DNA of 64,000 nucleotides from Bacillus sp. USDA818B3_A (GCF_009928415.1 NZ_JAABNN010000010.1:76884-140883); one strand, 5' to 3'; counted from the stretch's first letter, positions 17,276 to 26,873 are shown. A program made the numbers and translations. Notes: generated from the letters alone by a model not told the origin.

Positions 17276-18160
17276 TAGTTTATGATTAGGCACTTTCCCG
17301 ACATATTGTTTTCGAAACTGATGGGGAGATAGATGTTCCAGTTTTTTAAAGATCCTGCTGAAATAGGCGGATTGTGTGAAACCGCTGCTTTCTGAAATCC
17401 TATCGATGCTCCAATCCGTTGAAACCAATAATATCTTAGCCTGATCAATACGAATCTTATTTACATATTCAATAGGAGTACAGCCAAAGGATTGGATCAT
17501 ACATCTTGCAATATGATTCGGATGAAATCTAAGAGCCCTCCCTAAATCTTCATAGGTCACTTTTTGAGCATAATTTTTCCGTAAATAAACCGCTGCCTTT
17601 TCTGCTACCGCAAATGCAGGCATAGAATTGGCTAAATGCATGTGATTCGAAAGTTCCTGCAGTAATTGCTGGAAGAGTATTTGCCGCTGCCATTCTCCCG
17701 AATAAAGGGACTCATTCTCAGAAGAAATAATTTTTGAACAGAGGAGTTCAACCGCCTCGGGATTGGATAGTTTGCAATATTTGGGCAGGGTGATCCCAAA
17801 TGGGCTCTCTGATAAACAGTTTCCGCCATCTATACCTGCTCTCTCTTCATGATGAATTGGTTTCGATATGGTCAGGTCCTTCCATCCTTTTGCGGCTATG
17901 AAATGAAACCAAAAAAATTCAGTCAACTGTTCACAATTGGAAGTGGAATAATGGTACCGATCTGGGTAGAGTATCAATGCATTACCGCTGAAGACCTTAT
18001 ATTTACGATAATCCTCACCCATGAACAATTGTCCTTTTGTGACAACTAATAAATCAAAAACACCAATATTGTTCCGATTTAAATGTGCTTGGCCAATATC
18101 AAAAATATTCTTACCGGCCGCAAGAAGAGTTGGTAAAGGCGGGGCAAACAATTGAAGCAT
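17246..18160 (-). CDS. AraC-family transcriptional regulator
   Basis: 304 residues: an N-terminal cupin-like sensory domain (about 1-150) followed by two AraC-type helix-turn-helix units (VTYEDLGRALRFHPNHIARC and, near the C-terminus, SIDRISESSGFTQSAYFSRI). The start has AGGAGAG seven bases upstream. It is divergent from the heterodimeric ABC transporter genes, with a 146-bp shared intergenic region, and lies inside the glycan island. It most likely activates the transporter and perhaps the secreted glycosidases in response to a released sugar. The inducer cannot be read from the sequence. Confidence 0.88.
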   Translation of the reverse strand: MLQLFAPPLPTLLAAGKNIFDIGQAHLNRNNIGVFDLLVVTKGQLFMGEDYRKYKVFSGNALILYPDRYHYSTSNCEQLTEFFWFHFIAAKGWKDLTISKPIHHEERAGIDGGNCLSESPFGITLPKYCKLSNPEAVELLCSKIISSENESLYSGEWQRQILFQQLLQELSNHMHLANSMPAFAVAEKAAVYLRKNYAQKVTYEDLGRALRFHPNHIARCMIQSFGCTPIEYVNKIRIDQAKILLVSTDWSIDRISESSGFTQSAYFSRIFKKLEHLSPHQFRKQYVGKVPNHKLEIKNNEDTL

Positions 18161-18306
18161 TTGATCTCTCCTCTAATGTTAGGATTGTGCAATTTTATGT
18201 TATGATTTTATATTTTATTCTTTAATAATAACACTATAATAGGTTCATAAATGTTTTTATTTTAATGTATTTATAGTAAGGGGTTGTAGGAAGGGGGAAG
18301 TGAATC

Positions 18307-20076
18307 ATGCAAAGCATACGTTGGGTGTGGGGGTATATTAGGAACTTTCGGATAAGAATGTTTAGCGGTCTTTTTCTGGCATTAGTGGTTTCCATGTTAA
18401 ACATGTTAAATCCATATTTTGCAGGAAAAATTGTCGATAAAGTGATTTATGGCCACCAGAGCGGCCTATTATGGCCCTTTTTAGGAGCGATGATAGGGGT
18501 AACTGTTGTAAAGACGGTCATTCGCTATAATTATCAATTAATGTTTGAACTAGTTTCACAAAATGTAATTTTCAAAATTAGAGAACAGTTGTATGACAGA
18601 CTTCAGCAATTGGATTTCAGTTTTTTCGATCGAACGAAGACAGGGGATATTATGGCTCGAATGACAGGCGATCTTGAAGCTGTACGACATTTCACCGCAT
18701 GGGCCATCTATATGATCTTCGAAAATTTAACCATCTTAATTATTGCAATCGGGTTTATGTTCTATATTAACCCATTGTTGGCCCTCGCAATGATAGCGGT
18801 AACACCGATTATTGGCTTTTTTGCCACCAGGTTATCCTTTACAGTTAAACCTACCTTTTCAGAAATTAGGGGACAGTTTGCTCGATTAAACTCTGTGGTA
18901 CAGGAAAACATTAGCGGAAATCGGGTTGTAAAGGCATTCGCAAAAGAAGACTACGAGATTAATAAGTTTTCAGTCGAAAATGAGGCATTTAAGGAAAAGA
19001 GTCTTAACTCGGCAAAAGTGTGGGAAAAGTATTTGCCAGTTCTCGATTCACTTGCAGGCGTATTAACGGTTGTGATGATTTTAGTGGGCGGAATAATGGT
19101 TATTAATGGATCGCTTACTTTTGGTGAACTAGTAACCTTTAACTCTTTGATTTGGGCGTTAAATAATCCAATGCGGATGGCTGGCTGGCTGCTCAACGAT
19201 GTGCAGAGGTTTATAGCTTCAGCTGAAAAAGTGGAAGACTTGTTAAATACTGAGCCTGAGATTATCAACGAAGTAACTAAAACGAATATCAGACACATGA
19301 ATGGCGTAGTCGAGTTTAGCCATGTGTCCTTTAGTTACGGAGACGAACAGGTCTTAAATGATATCAGTTTTAAAGTAATGCCAGGCCAAACCGTAGGGAT
19401 TATCGGGCCAACAGGTTCGGGTAAATCAACAATGGTCAATCTCTTAAGCCGCTTCTATGACACAACGGGCGGGGAAGTTAAAGTAGATGGCCTTAATGTG
19501 AAAGATTGGGATATGGCCAAATTAAGAGATAGTATGGCCATGGTCATGCAGGATATTTTCCTCTTTTCCGATACAATTGAAGGCAATATTGCGTATGGGA
19601 ATCCAGATGCCTCCTTGGAGGATGTACAATCAGCTGCAAAAATGGCAGAGGCTCATGACTTCATAACGAATCTTCAAGAAGGATACGACACCATTATCGG
19701 AGAACGGGGAGTCGGTCTGTCAGGAGGGCAAAGACAAAGGATTGCTTTAGCACGTGCCATTCTAAAAGATCCATCCGTCTTAATTCTCGATGACACGACA
19801 TCTGCAGTTGATATGGAAACAGAGCTCCGTATCCAGCGGACTTTAAAGACATTACTTAAAGAAAAAACTTGTTTTATCATTGCTCACCGAATTTCATCCG
19901 TAAAAGAGGCCGATATAATCTTGGTCATGGAACATGGAACCATCATTGAAAGAGGAAAACATAAAGAGCTGCTTGCGAAAAAAGGATATTACTATAAAGT
20001 GTTTATGAATCAAAATGGGAATTTTGATGGTCAGCACAATGGCGAGGAAGTGATCTATCTCAATGGCGCGCAATAA
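18307..20076 (+). CDS. Exporter-type ABC transporter subunit 1 (degenerate Walker B)
   Basis: 589 residues: six membrane helices (about 15-300) fused to an ABC domain with Walker A GPTGSGKST (367-375) and signature LSGGQRQ (471-477). The residue after the Walker B aspartate, normally the catalytic glutamate, is Asp496 (ILDDTTS). It overlaps the next ABC gene by 14 nt, so the two are co-translated and should form a heterodimer. In such pairs one ATP site is non-hydrolytic, and this subunit supplies its altered Walker B. The family normally exports drugs, lipids or peptides. Placement between an AraC regulator and intracellular glycan enzymes suggests a link to the saccharide. Confidence 0.88.
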   Translation: MQSIRWVWGYIRNFRIRMFSGLFLALVVSMLNMLNPYFAGKIVDKVIYGHQSGLLWPFLGAMIGVTVVKTVIRYNYQLMFELVSQNVIFKIREQLYDRLQQLDFSFFDRTKTGDIMARMTGDLEAVRHFTAWAIYMIFENLTILIIAIGFMFYINPLLALAMIAVTPIIGFFATRLSFTVKPTFSEIRGQFARLNSVVQENISGNRVVKAFAKEDYEINKFSVENEAFKEKSLNSAKVWEKYLPVLDSLAGVLTVVMILVGGIMVINGSLTFGELVTFNSLIWALNNPMRMAGWLLNDVQRFIASAEKVEDLLNTEPEIINEVTKTNIRHMNGVVEFSHVSFSYGDEQVLNDISFKVMPGQTVGIIGPTGSGKSTMVNLLSRFYDTTGGEVKVDGLNVKDWDMAKLRDSMAMVMQDIFLFSDTIEGNIAYGNPDASLEDVQSAAKMAEAHDFITNLQEGYDTIIGERGVGLSGGQRQRIALARAILKDPSVLILDDTTSAVDMETELRIQRTLKTLLKEKTCFIIAHRISSVKEADIILVMEHGTIIERGKHKELLAKKGYYYKVFMNQNGNFDGQHNGEEVIYLNGAQ

Positions 20077-21844
20077 ATTTGATGTGGATGAAGAGTTAGA
20101 TTCACCATTTAGCTTTGTTCATCTGAAACGATTGTTTACCTATTTAAAACCTTATAGAAAAAAGATTCTCTTGACCGTTTTAATTATGCTTATTGCCAGC
20201 GGAGCCAATTTAATTGGACCCTATCTGATTAAAAGGGCAATTGATGAAAGTATTCCGAATAAAGATGTGGGCAATTTACTTTTTCTATCCTGTATTTACC
20301 TTGGGGCCCTCGTTATAACCGGGATTTGTATGAAATACCGAATTAGAATGATGTCCCAGATTGGGCAAAGTGTCATCCTTAATATTAGGAAAGATTTGTT
20401 TACCCATTTGCAAAAATTATCCTTTTCTTTTTATGACAGCAGGCCGCATGGTAAAATTTTAGTGAGGGTGGTTAACTATGTTAACTCCTTAAGTGATTTG
20501 TTATCGAATGGTTTAATTAATTTGATTACGGACCTGTTCAGCCTGTTTGTCATTATCGGTTTTATGTTAGCGATTGATGTAAAACTGACACTTATGGCTA
20601 TGCTCGGATTCCCTGTCCTCGCAGCGGTAATCCTCCTTATAAAAAATGCACAGCGCAAAGCATGGCAGATATTGAGTAATAAGCAGTCCAATATGAATGC
20701 TTATATTCACGAAAGTATCAATGGGATTAAAGTGACCCAAGCTTTTACAAGGGAAGAAGAAAATAAACGCATTTTTAGTGATGTATCTGAGAGTTATCGA
20801 AGCTCGTGGATGAAAGCTGTACGAATTCAGTTCCTATTATGGCCTTCAATCGAAAATATTTCTATTCTCACAACTTCACTCATTTATGTTGTCGGTATCT
20901 CTCAGATTGGGGAAGGCGTTACAGTCGGTGCTTTGGTAGCCTTTGTTGGTTATATAAGTATGTTTTGGGCGCCAATCGCTAATATCGGGAACTTCTATAA
21001 TGCAATTATTAATGCCACCGCCTACTTAGAGAGAATTTTTGAAATGATTGATGAACGCCCGACGGTGGAGGATCGTCCGAATGCTGCCGAGCTTCCGATG
21101 ATCAAAGGAAAAGTGGAGTTTAAAGAAGTGGTGTTTGAATATGAAGAAGGGGATAGAATCCTTAAAAATGTAAGCTTCTCCGTCAATCCTGGTGAAACAA
21201 TCGCACTCGTAGGGGCTACAGGATCAGGAAAGACGACGATTGTTAGTTTGCTTAGCCGCTTTTACGATGTCAGCAGCGGGAAAATTGAAATCGATGGTGT
21301 GGATATCAGCGCCGTCACGATTCCATCGTTAAGGAAGCAAATGGGGGTCATGCTCCAAGATCCCTTTATTTTTTCCGGAACCATTATGGATAATATCCGC
21401 TATGGCCGGCTGGATGCAACGGATGAAGAAGTTATTGCAGCGGCCAAGGCAGTTCAGGCTCACCAGTTTATCAGCGGACTTGCAGATGGGTATTATACCG
21501 AGGTAAACGAAAGAGGCACAAGACTTTCTACCGGTCAAAGACAGTTGATTTCCTTTGCCCGTGCACTATTAGCTGATCCTAAGATTTTAATCCTGGATGA
21601 GGCGACATCATCAATTGATACAGAAACTGAGCTGGCGCTGCAGAAGGGCCTTGAGACGTTACTTGCGGGAAGAACCTCTTTTATTATTGCCCACCGCCTA
21701 TCGACGATTCAAAATGCAAACCGCATCCTTGTCATTGATAAGGGCAGAATCATCGAGGAAGGTTCTCATCATGAGTTATTGAGCCACAAAAGTTACTATT
21801 GGAAGCTGCATCAGTCACAGCATCAATCTTTAGAGGTAGGATGA
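20063..21844 (+). CDS. Exporter-type ABC transporter subunit 2 (degenerate signature)
   Basis: 593 residues: six membrane helices followed by an ABC domain with Walker A GATGSGKTT. The signature is altered to LSTGQRQ (488-494), and Walker B is intact with Glu513 (ILDEATS). This complements subunit 1 exactly. The intact Walker site here faces the canonical signature of the partner and hydrolyses ATP; the degenerate signature here faces the Asp496 site of the partner. It resembles B. subtilis YknV/YheH-type half transporters. The ATG lies within the 3' end of the upstream gene. A strong terminator follows at 21859, separating it from the enzyme operon. Confidence 0.88.
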   Translation: MARNKFDVDEELDSPFSFVHLKRLFTYLKPYRKKILLTVLIMLIASGANLIGPYLIKRAIDESIPNKDVGNLLFLSCIYLGALVITGICMKYRIRMMSQIGQSVILNIRKDLFTHLQKLSFSFYDSRPHGKILVRVVNYVNSLSDLLSNGLINLITDLFSLFVIIGFMLAIDVKLTLMAMLGFPVLAAVILLIKNAQRKAWQILSNKQSNMNAYIHESINGIKVTQAFTREEENKRIFSDVSESYRSSWMKAVRIQFLLWPSIENISILTTSLIYVVGISQIGEGVTVGALVAFVGYISMFWAPIANIGNFYNAIINATAYLERIFEMIDERPTVEDRPNAAELPMIKGKVEFKEVVFEYEEGDRILKNVSFSVNPGETIALVGATGSGKTTIVSLLSRFYDVSSGKIEIDGVDISAVTIPSLRKQMGVMLQDPFIFSGTIMDNIRYGRLDATDEEVIAAAKAVQAHQFISGLADGYYTEVNERGTRLSTGQRQLISFARALLADPKILILDEATSSIDTETELALQKGLETLLAGRTSFIIAHRLSTIQNANRILVIDKGRIIEEGSHHELLSHKSYYWKLHQSQHQSLEVG

Positions 21845-21858
21845 GAAAATAAAAGTTA

Positions 21859-21906
21859 GGAACTTTGTTGTTCCTCGAGAGAGAGTAACAAAGTTCCATT
21901 TTTTCT
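21859..21906 (+). terminator. Terminator of the ABC transporter operon
   Basis: Perfect 11-bp stem GGAACTTTGTT / AACAAAGTTCC, then ATTTTTTC. Confidence 0.9.
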
Positions 21907-21957
21907 TTATCCGGTAATCATCAAGAGTTACGAGGCACTATTTTTCTTATTTTATTA

Positions 21958-21971
21958 TGAAACCCATTTCA
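21958..21971. promoter_or_regulatory. LacI-type operator upstream of the lyase operon
   Basis: TGAAACCCATTTCA with flanks matches the 11790 site in 17 of 18 positions but lacks the central CG of a true cre site. This favours a dedicated LacI-type repressor over CcpA. It ends 19 bp before the lyase start codon. Confidence 0.65.
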
Positions 21972-21990
21972 AAGGCAGGAGGTTGGATAA

Positions 21991-23820
21991 TTGATTACAT
22001 CAGATTTTCAGAGTCTAATAAGTTCGGAGACTGCTCTTCTTTTTTCAAGTAAGAATGCAAAAGACAGCTGGTGGAAAAACACGGCTCAAAATCCTGTTTT
22101 ACAGCAGTGCTTTAAGGAAATCCGAATAGACGCTAAAAGGCTTCTTCAGGAAAAGGACCAAGTATTAACCTATTCAGTATTTAGGATTTTTACTGAGTCG
22201 GGTTCCCGTCTCGAATATGAAAAACTATATTTCGAAAAAAGGAGGCGTCTGAATACCTTTGCAATCATGCTGCTTCTTGAACCGGAAAATATAGAGTATT
22301 TAAATGCGTTAGAAAATACAATCTGGTCTATTTGCAATGAGTATTCATGGTGCCTGCCAGCCCATTTGATGAACAGTCCTGAAACATCAACTCAAGTAAA
22401 TTACTTCTTGGATAAACCAATTGTTCAAGGCTATACCATTGACTTGTTTGCTGCAGAAACTGCATTTTCATTGGCAGAAATATTAAAGCTGACGGAAGAG
22501 TATTTGAGTCCACTAATTTGTAAGCGCATTTATGAGGAAGTATACAAGCGGATCTTCCACCCCTTCTATGAAAAACAATTTGGCTGGGAGACCCAAACCC
22601 ATAACTGGGCAGCTGTCTGTGCGGGCTCGGTTGGTGCTGCCGCTCTGCATTTAATGGAGGATACCCGGGAACTCGCGATGATACTAGAACGGGTGCTTCC
22701 GGCCATGGACTCTTATTTAAAGGGCTTCAATCAGGATGGCATTTGCCTTGAAGGATACGGGTACTGGCAATATGGCTTTGGTTATTATGTCTATTTTGCA
22801 GATTTATTAAAAAAACGTACAAGGGGCCAAGTGGATTTATTTGATTCAGAAAAGGTTCATCAGATCGCTCTCTTTCAACAAAGATGTTTTCTGAACCGGA
22901 ATTTGGTTGTGAACTTTTCCGATGCCTCACCTGAAGCGAAAATTTTTCTAGGGTTAAGCCATTATTTAAGCAGAATTTATGGTGACTTTGAAGTTCCCGA
23001 AGAGGATCTCCGTGCCAAATATTCGGATGACCATTGCAGCAGGTGGGCCCCGGCGATCCGCAACCTGCTGTGGTTCGATGAAACCGTTTTACCGGAAGCG
23101 TGGAAAAGCGGGACCTTTTACTCGGAAGAGTCAGCCTGGTTTATTTCAAGGCATCAATCGGAATATGGAAGTTTTTCCTTTGCAGCCAAAGGCGGCCATA
23201 ATGATGAACCGCATAATCATAATGATATCGGCCATTTTATACTGCAAGGAAACAATGAAGTGTTTTTAAAAGATTTGGGCTCTGGTTTATATACGAAGGA
23301 TTACTTTAGTGAAAAACGCTACTCGTATTTATGTAACGGGTCGCAGGGGCATTCTGTTCCGATTATTAATAATCGATTTCAAAAAGAGGGCTCAAAGAGG
23401 CGGGCGGCGATTCAAAATGTTTCGTTTGGAGAAGAGATTGACACCTTTGAATTTGATTTTGAAAAGGCATACGAAGTAGAGAGCCTTCAAAAATTATCTC
23501 GAAAATTTACTTGGGTCAAATTAAATCAGCCGAAACTTATTTTGGAAGATATCTATTCTTTTACAAAACAGCCTGAATCAATTATCGAAAGGCTGATCAT
23601 CCCTGCACTTTCTGTATCGAAGGATGAAAAAGGAATCCTTCTTGAAGGAAAGGGAAAATTGAGAATTACCTATGATAAAACAAAACTTAGTCTAGTTGTG
23701 AGAATACTTGAATTTCAGAACCATTTTGGAGAAACAGAGAATCATATGGCACTAGATTTTACGGTAGTAAATCCAGAACCGGACTGTAGTGTCCAGCTTG
23801 TTTTTCAATTTGAATCGTAG
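21991..23820 (+). CDS. Heparinase II/III-like polysaccharide lyase or hydrolase (cytoplasmic)
   Basis: 609 residues with no signal peptide. An N-terminal alpha/alpha-toroid part (to about 370) with NWAAVCAGSVGAAALHL is followed by the heparinase II/III C-terminal beta-sandwich. That sandwich carries the diagnostic GGHNDEPHNHNDIGHF (401-416). Enzymes of this fold cleave uronic-acid-containing chains by beta-elimination and leave an unsaturated uronic acid. The next gene encodes exactly the hydrolase that removes such a residue. The start is TTG 21991, eight bases after AGGAGG. Substrate is unproven; an acidic galacto-oligosaccharide fits the context better than heparin. It leads an operon with the GH88, DUF2264 and GH42 genes. 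Confidence 0.82.
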   Translation: MITSDFQSLISSETALLFSSKNAKDSWWKNTAQNPVLQQCFKEIRIDAKRLLQEKDQVLTYSVFRIFTESGSRLEYEKLYFEKRRRLNTFAIMLLLEPENIEYLNALENTIWSICNEYSWCLPAHLMNSPETSTQVNYFLDKPIVQGYTIDLFAAETAFSLAEILKLTEEYLSPLICKRIYEEVYKRIFHPFYEKQFGWETQTHNWAAVCAGSVGAAALHLMEDTRELAMILERVLPAMDSYLKGFNQDGICLEGYGYWQYGFGYYVYFADLLKKRTRGQVDLFDSEKVHQIALFQQRCFLNRNLVVNFSDASPEAKIFLGLSHYLSRIYGDFEVPEEDLRAKYSDDHCSRWAPAIRNLLWFDETVLPEAWKSGTFYSEESAWFISRHQSEYGSFSFAAKGGHNDEPHNHNDIGHFILQGNNEVFLKDLGSGLYTKDYFSEKRYSYLCNGSQGHSVPIINNRFQKEGSKRRAAIQNVSFGEEIDTFEFDFEKAYEVESLQKLSRKFTWVKLNQPKLILEDIYSFTKQPESIIERLIIPALSVSKDEKGILLEGKGKLRITYDKTKLSLVVRILEFQNHFGETENHMALDFTVVNPEPDCSVQLVFQFES

Positions 23821-23831
23821 GGGTGGAGAAG

Positions 23832-24956
23832 ATGACAGAGCGAATGAAGTGGGTAGAAGAAGCATGGCAGCAAGTGACTAGAAAAATTGACAGAACCAGC
23901 AAAAAGATAGGTGCCAATTTTCCTCATGCAAGTGATAACGGGGCCTATATCCTTGCGGAGCCGCACTGGTGGACAGCAGGTTTTTGGCCGGGATTGTTGT
24001 GGCTGGTCTATCAGGATACAAAAGATGCTGGGTTAAAGCAGCTGGCAGAGGAATGCGAGCTGAAGCTTGACACTGTCCAAAATGAGTATTATCGGTTGGA
24101 TCATGATATGGGATTTATGTGGACACTAACGAGTGTTGCCCAATATAAGCTCTTGGGAAATGAGGATTCCAAACGCCGTGCACTCCTGGCAGCCAATCTT
24201 CTAATGGGGAGATTTAATGTAAATGGAAACTTCATCAGAGCTTGGAATCCATGGACGGAGGGCGAAGACAATAGCGGAGTTGCCATTATTGATTGCATGA
24301 TGAATTTGCCGCTTTTATATTGGGCTAGTGAAGAAACAGGTGACCCAAGGTTTAAAAGTATGGCCCAAAAGCATGCTGATACAGTTTTAGAGCATTTTAT
24401 CCGGAATGATGGCAGTGTTCATCATATTGTCCGCTTCGATCCTGAAAGCGGGGAAAAGCTGGAGGCAATCGGCGGACAAGGCTACGGTCCGGATTCAGCT
24501 TGGTCAAGGGGAACAGCTTGGGCAATCTATGGTCTGACAGTATGCTTCCATTATACAGGGGATACAAAATACTTAGAAACCGCCAAACGGGTGGCTCATT
24601 TCTTTATCGCCCATCTTCCGGAAGATCATGTTCCAGCCTGGGATTTCCGCCTTCCTGCGGGAATCGATTCTCCAAAAGATTCCTCTGCAGGGGCGATTGC
24701 CGCATCAGGCCTCTTGTTATTGGCAAATAAGGTAACAGCGGCAGAATCGGCTGTTTACCAGCGGGCAGGGGAAAAGATCCTCGAATCCCTTTACCGAAAT
24801 TATGGGGACTGGGATGGTACGGAGGAAGGATTGATCCTGCATGGTACAAGTCATTTTCCTGAAGGGAAGTATACGGATAACCCGCTGATTTATGGGGATT
24901 ACTTTTTTGTTGAAGGTCTTGCGAGATTAAAAGGTTTTAAGGAATTATTTTGGTAG
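23832..24956 (+). CDS. GH88 unsaturated glucuronyl hydrolase
   Basis: 374 residues, cytoplasmic (no signal peptide), with an alpha/alpha-6 barrel. Family hallmarks are WWTAGFWPGLLWL near the N-terminus, the acidic RLDHDMGF segment (Asp90/Asp92), Asp154 in VAIIDCMMN, and GQGYGPDSAWSRGTAWAIYG. By comparison with the Bacillus enzyme UGL, the paired aspartates hydrate the 4,5-double bond of terminal unsaturated glucuronic acid, releasing a keto-uronate. It starts at ATG 23832, eight bases after AGGGG; an in-frame GTG at 23823 lies within the ribosome site. It sits 11 nt after the lyase gene, so product handover is expected. Confidence 0.9.
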   Translation: MTERMKWVEEAWQQVTRKIDRTSKKIGANFPHASDNGAYILAEPHWWTAGFWPGLLWLVYQDTKDAGLKQLAEECELKLDTVQNEYYRLDHDMGFMWTLTSVAQYKLLGNEDSKRRALLAANLLMGRFNVNGNFIRAWNPWTEGEDNSGVAIIDCMMNLPLLYWASEETGDPRFKSMAQKHADTVLEHFIRNDGSVHHIVRFDPESGEKLEAIGGQGYGPDSAWSRGTAWAIYGLTVCFHYTGDTKYLETAKRVAHFFIAHLPEDHVPAWDFRLPAGIDSPKDSSAGAIAASGLLLLANKVTAAESAVYQRAGEKILESLYRNYGDWDGTEEGLILHGTSHFPEGKYTDNPLIYGDYFFVEGLARLKGFKELFW

Positions 24957-25007
24957 AATAATCGGCCGGTAATCGGACCACTCGCAGTTAAAAGGAGCGT
25001 TCGTGTA

Positions 25008-26873
25008 ATGTTAAAACTCAATTTACCTATACAAACAAATCCTCTCCAATCACGAGAAGATTTTATCAAAGCCATCAATCAACTAATTAATCCATTGAAG
25101 CCCTATTACAGTAAGGGGAAGGCCCTTCTTGAAATAGGCAGTACAGGTGCAGGCTACTCAGACTCCATCGCAGGAATGGAGGGGTTCTCTCGAGTCCTAT
25201 GGGGTCTTATCCCACTGTTGGCCGGGGGAGAAGAATCTGAAATATGGGAAGAGTGTCTAGAAGGCATTAAGAATGGTACGAACCCAACCCATGAGGAATA
25301 CTGGGGAGAGGTTTCCGACTTTCATCAAAAAGCAGTCGAAATGGCTGCATTCGGATATGCACTTGCCTTAATTCCCGAAAAGATTTGGGAACCGTTATCT
25401 AACCAAGATAAAGAAAATCTATATAACTGGCTTAACCAGATTAATCAAATCAAAGTATATGATTGCAACTGGCTGTTTTTTCCTGTCCTTGTTAACCTTG
25501 GTTTTAAAAAAGCAGGCTTGCCATATGATGAGGGAAAAGTAAGGGAGAACCTTGACCGGATTGATCAATTTTATCTAGGAGAAGGATGGTATGCCGATGG
25601 TATAGATGCCCATTGTGATTATTACGGGCCATTCGCGATTCATTTTTACAGTCTTCTATATGCAGCACTGATGGGTAAGGAAGACCCAATCAGGGCGCAG
25701 CGCTACATAAGCAGAGCAGAGGCCTTTGCGAAAGATTTTATCTATTGGTTTGCCGGCGATGGTTCTGCCCTCCCATATGGCAGAAGCTTAACCTATCGAT
25801 TTGCCCAATCTGCTTTTTGGAGTGCACTCGTTTATGCTGGGGCGGGGCCGTTTCCACTAGGGGTTATGAAAGGACTTATTTTTAGAAACCTCCGCTGGTG
25901 GTTCAGTCAGCCTATTTTTGATTCCAATGGTTTGTTAACCATTGGGTATCGTTATCCCAATTTAATTATGGCGGAGAATTATAATGCACCCGGTTCACCT
26001 TATTGGGCACTGAAAACCTTTTTACCGCTGGCACTGCCGGATAGTCACCCATTTTGGCAGGCTGAAGAAATGCCGCTGCCGGATTTGAAAACAAAAGTTG
26101 CTCAACCGGCACCGCGCTTTATATTGTGCAGGCAGGAAGATAAAAACCATATTGCTGCGTTTAACGCGGGCTATCTGCACACAAATGACCACTCCCATAC
26201 TGCGGCAAAATATGAGAAATTTGTTTACTCCAATGTTTTTGGCTTTAGTGTTCCGAAAGCAGAGTGGGGGCTTGGGCAGGGGGCATTTGATTCGATGCTT
26301 GCTGTAGCTGAGGGAGATCATATTTTTAGAGGTAAAAGAAAGTGTGAAGAAATAAACGTGAGTGAGAATGTTATTTACACAAAGTGGAAGCCGTGGAATG
26401 ATGTCGTGATACGAACTTGGATTGTGGCCGGGGCGCCATGGCATACCCGAATCCATTGTATTGAGACAAAGAGAAGCCTGGATGTTGCAGATGGCGGCTT
26501 TGCACTAGGATTGGAACATAACCAATATAAGGACCAAAAAATAGAACACGCAGTAAATCAGCAAGAAAGCTTAGCCATGTTCCCTTGGGGAGCAAGCGGC
26601 ATCAAAAGTATGTATGGAAGCGGGCAGGCAGATTTGGTGTATCCAAATGCAAATACCAATCTTATGTATACTCGAACCGTTATACCCGCAATTAAGGCAA
26701 GCCTTAAGCCTGGTACACACTGGTTAGTAAATGCAGTATTTGGGGAACCAGGCAGCGGGAATGTCAATAAGCTTTGGGATGCTGTACCGGATGTGGTTGT
26801 TACGGGTGAGGAAATTAGTATTGGTAAAGGACCCGGGAAAGTTATTATTTCTAAAGATGTTGTAACTCTTTAA
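25008..26873 (+). CDS. DUF2264 family protein (possible GH154-like beta-glucuronidase)
   Basis: 621 residues, no signal peptide. The N-terminal part (about 1-370) matches DUF2264: YSDSIAGMEGFSRVLWGLIPLLAGG and WYADGIDAHCDYYGPFAIHFYS, an alpha/alpha-barrel. The C-terminal part is a beta-rich sandwich. My recollection is that DUF2264-type proteins founded glycoside hydrolase family GH154 (beta-glucuronidases of Bacteroides arabinogalactan loci); I hold that link with moderate confidence. A clear AAAGGAG precedes ATG 25008, and only 51 nt separate it from the GH88 gene. An uncharacterised hydrolase or lyase-like activity on uronic acid oligosaccharides is the alternative. Confidence 0.8.
   Translation: MLKLNLPIQTNPLQSREDFIKAINQLINPLKPYYSKGKALLEIGSTGAGYSDSIAGMEGFSRVLWGLIPLLAGGEESEIWEECLEGIKNGTNPTHEEYWGEVSDFHQKAVEMAAFGYALALIPEKIWEPLSNQDKENLYNWLNQINQIKVYDCNWLFFPVLVNLGFKKAGLPYDEGKVRENLDRIDQFYLGEGWYADGIDAHCDYYGPFAIHFYSLLYAALMGKEDPIRAQRYISRAEAFAKDFIYWFAGDGSALPYGRSLTYRFAQSAFWSALVYAGAGPFPLGVMKGLIFRNLRWWFSQPIFDSNGLLTIGYRYPNLIMAENYNAPGSPYWALKTFLPLALPDSHPFWQAEEMPLPDLKTKVAQPAPRFILCRQEDKNHIAAFNAGYLHTNDHSHTAAKYEKFVYSNVFGFSVPKAEWGLGQGAFDSMLAVAEGDHIFRGKRKCEEINVSENVIYTKWKPWNDVVIRTWIVAGAPWHTRIHCIETKRSLDVADGGFALGLEHNQYKDQKIEHAVNQQESLAMFPWGASGIKSMYGSGQADLVYPNANTNLMYTRTVIPAIKASLKPGTHWLVNAVFGEPGSGNVNKLWDAVPDVVVTGEEISIGKGPGKVIISKDVVTL

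Noticed and set aside
23832-24956. Assignment to GH105 instead of GH88
   Set aside because: The WWTAGFWPG and RLDHDMGF motifs and the Asp pair fit GH88 unsaturated glucuronyl hydrolases better than GH105 rhamnogalacturonyl hydrolases.
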